DNA of 5,967 nucleotides from Verrucomicrobiota bacterium (GTDB lineage: Bacteria > Verrucomicrobiota > Kiritimatiellia > CAIQIC01 > Lenti-01). The notes beneath the pieces are model-generated. The model had not been told where the DNA came from and did not search any database. It worked only from the letters and a program-made list of their open reading frames with translations. Below, in pieces: positions 5,191 to 5,967 of the stretch. Location: assembly GCA_003451935.1 (NCBI GenBank), contig DMJA01000020.1:1-5967 (forward strand), given 5' to 3'. Position numbers and translations under genes: made by a program. The stretch's first letter is position 1, and every line of letters begins with the position of its first letter.

Positions 5191-5967
5191 TCATGACTCC
5201 ATTTCCCGAGGCTTCGTTTTTTGTTCTGGGCGTTCGGGACGGATGGCGGTGACATCGATCTTGTGCTTGGCGATGCGGTGCCAAAGGCTGCGCTCCTTGA
5301 TTCCCAACAACGCCGCGGCGCGGACCTGAACGCCATCGGACTTCATCAGGGCGTCGGTGATCATGGCTTTTTCAAAAGCGTCCATGCGCTCGTCAAGGTT
5401 CCGGAATCCTTCTGCCGAAGCCGAGGCCTCTGGCGGACTGAATTCAAATTGCAGCCGCATGCCGGCGTTGAGGTGCTCCGGCCCGATGACATCGGTCGCC
5501 AAGGCGGCGGCGGCCTCGATGGCGTTCTTGAGTTCGCGGACGTTGCCGGGCCAGCGGTAGGCGGTGAGGGCGGCGAGGGCGGCGGGGGAAAGGGTGGCGG
5601 CAGGCTTGATCTGCTGGAGTAGATGGACGGCCAGCAGCGGAATGTCCTCGCTGCGCTCGCGCAAGGGGGGCAGGCGGAAAGAGAACACGTTGATGCGGAA
5701 AAAGAGATCTTCGCGGAAAGTCCCCGACTGGACCATCTTGGCGAGGTCCTTGTTGGTGGCGGCGAGCACCCGGATATCGACGGGGATGGGCTTGCCCCCC
5801 CCCACCCGCTCGATTTCGCGCTCCTGCAGGGCGCGAAGGATCTTGGCCTGGGTCATCATGGGCATGTCGGCGATTTCGTCGAGGAAGATGGTGCCGCCAT
5901 CGGCCGCTTCGAGCTTGCCGATCTTGCGGACATAGGCGCCGGTGAAGGAGCCCTTCTCGTGGCCGAA
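5191..5967 (-). CDS. Sigma-54-dependent transcriptional activator, PilR/NtrC-type (5' end outside window)
   Basis: 258 codons are visible up to TGA 5191-5193; the N-terminus, including Walker A and any receiver domain, lies beyond the right edge. The fragment starts at FGHEKGSFTGA, the sigma-54 contact loop (consensus GAFTGA, here GSFTGA, residues 6-11). Walker B is GTIFLDE (25-31), then VDIRVLAATN (63-72, sensor I), FREDLFFRINVF (84-95, arginine-finger region), LPPLRERSEDIP and WPGNVREL (139-146, sensor II). The C-terminal Fis-type helix-turn-helix is about 200-236 (DALMKSDGVQVRAAALLGIKERSLWHRI as the visible pattern), followed by a charged tail. This is a complete AAA+ remodelling core for opening RpoN promoters plus DNA binding. 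It precedes a pilin gene with an RpoN promoter, which suggests PilR-like function, but without the N-terminus a response regulator cannot be told from other enhancer-binding proteins. G9 occurs at Gly56-58. Confidence 0.95.
   Translation of the reverse strand, partial: FGHEKGSFTGAYVRKIGKLEAADGGTIFLDEIADMPMMTQAKILRALQEREIERVGGGKPIPVDIRVLAATNKDLAKMVQSGTFREDLFFRINVFSFRLPPLRERSEDIPLLAVHLLQQIKPAATLSPAALAALTAYRWPGNVRELKNAIEAAAALATDVIGPEHLNAGMRLQFEFSPPEASASAEGFRNLDERMDAFEKAMITDALMKSDGVQVRAAALLGIKERSLWHRIAKHKIDVTAIRPERPEQKTKPREMES
5795..5803 (-). repeat. G9 homopolymer inside the sigma-54 activator gene
   Basis: Nine consecutive G residues on the coding strand cover the last base of Val55 and the codons of Gly56-58 (RVGGGKPIPVD). 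The in-frame reading matches the family (usually VGG-x-K). A one-base slip would remove sensor II and the DNA-binding domain. The tract length equals that of the C9 tract in the J-like pseudopilin gene. Confidence 0.7.

Noticed and set aside
4964..5336. Short open frames on both strands in the regulator-pilin intergenic region
   Set aside because: They have no family resemblance, they overlap the regulator 3' end or the sigma-54 promoter, and they lack convincing ribosome sites.
1..5967. CRISPR array, tRNA/rRNA genes, insertion sequence or transposase
   Set aside because: No regularly spaced direct repeats, no tRNA-like cloverleaf and no transposase-like protein or terminal inverted repeats were seen on either strand.

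Overview
All supported genes lie on the minus strand, so the window is read here from right to left (5967 to 1). It looks like a type IV pilus or type II secretion-like pseudopilin operon. Next to it is a sigma-54-dependent activator, and trailing it are a lipoprotein gene and a polytopic membrane protein gene. The DNA is GC-rich. The many FTLIE/FTLVE prepilins, the long Asn/Thr-rich tip-like pseudopilin and the enhancer-binding regulator would suit a Gram-negative bacterium of the PVC group (Verrucomicrobiota, Kiritimatiellota or Lentisphaerota). That placement is an impression from protein style, not a demonstrated assignment.

Layout in transcription order: (1) 5967-5191, the C-terminal two thirds or so of an NtrC/PilR-type sigma-54 activator, cut by the window edge. 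(2) 5190-4939, a 252-base intergenic region with a near-consensus -24/-12 promoter (5025-5011), several short palindromes, and a possible 10-codon leader ORF overlapping the next start. (3) 4938-4561, a major pilin/pseudopilin-like gene. (4) 4560-4482, a spacer with a 12-bp perfect hairpin. (5) Four minor pseudopilin genes joined by ATGA stop/start overlaps: FimT/GspH-like (4481-4032), PilV/GspI-like (4035-3637), PilW/GspJ-like (3640-3170) and PilX/GspK-like (3173-1785). (6) 1756-1334, a small lipoprotein with an Ig-like look. (7) 1307 to beyond base 1, a multi-pass membrane protein resembling GT-C glycosyltransferases, cut by the left edge.

The order major pilin, H, I, J, K matches both gspGHIJK of type II secretion and fimT-pilV-pilW-pilX of type IV pili. 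The four minor subunits probably form the initiating tip complex. The K/X subunit lacks Glu5, as tip subunits do, and carries an enlarged C-terminal domain that may bind a ligand. The sigma-54 promoter beside a sigma-54 activator suggests PilR-like control. The hairpin after the major pilin gene could keep minor-subunit expression below that of the major subunit. No assembly ATPase, platform protein, secretin or prepilin peptidase gene is visible here.

Points worth a second look are the extended tip pseudopilin, the sigma-54 promoter, the intercistronic hairpin, the 9-base G/C tracts in both the regulator and the J-like pseudopilin, and the possible pilin-modifying role of the GT-C-like protein.
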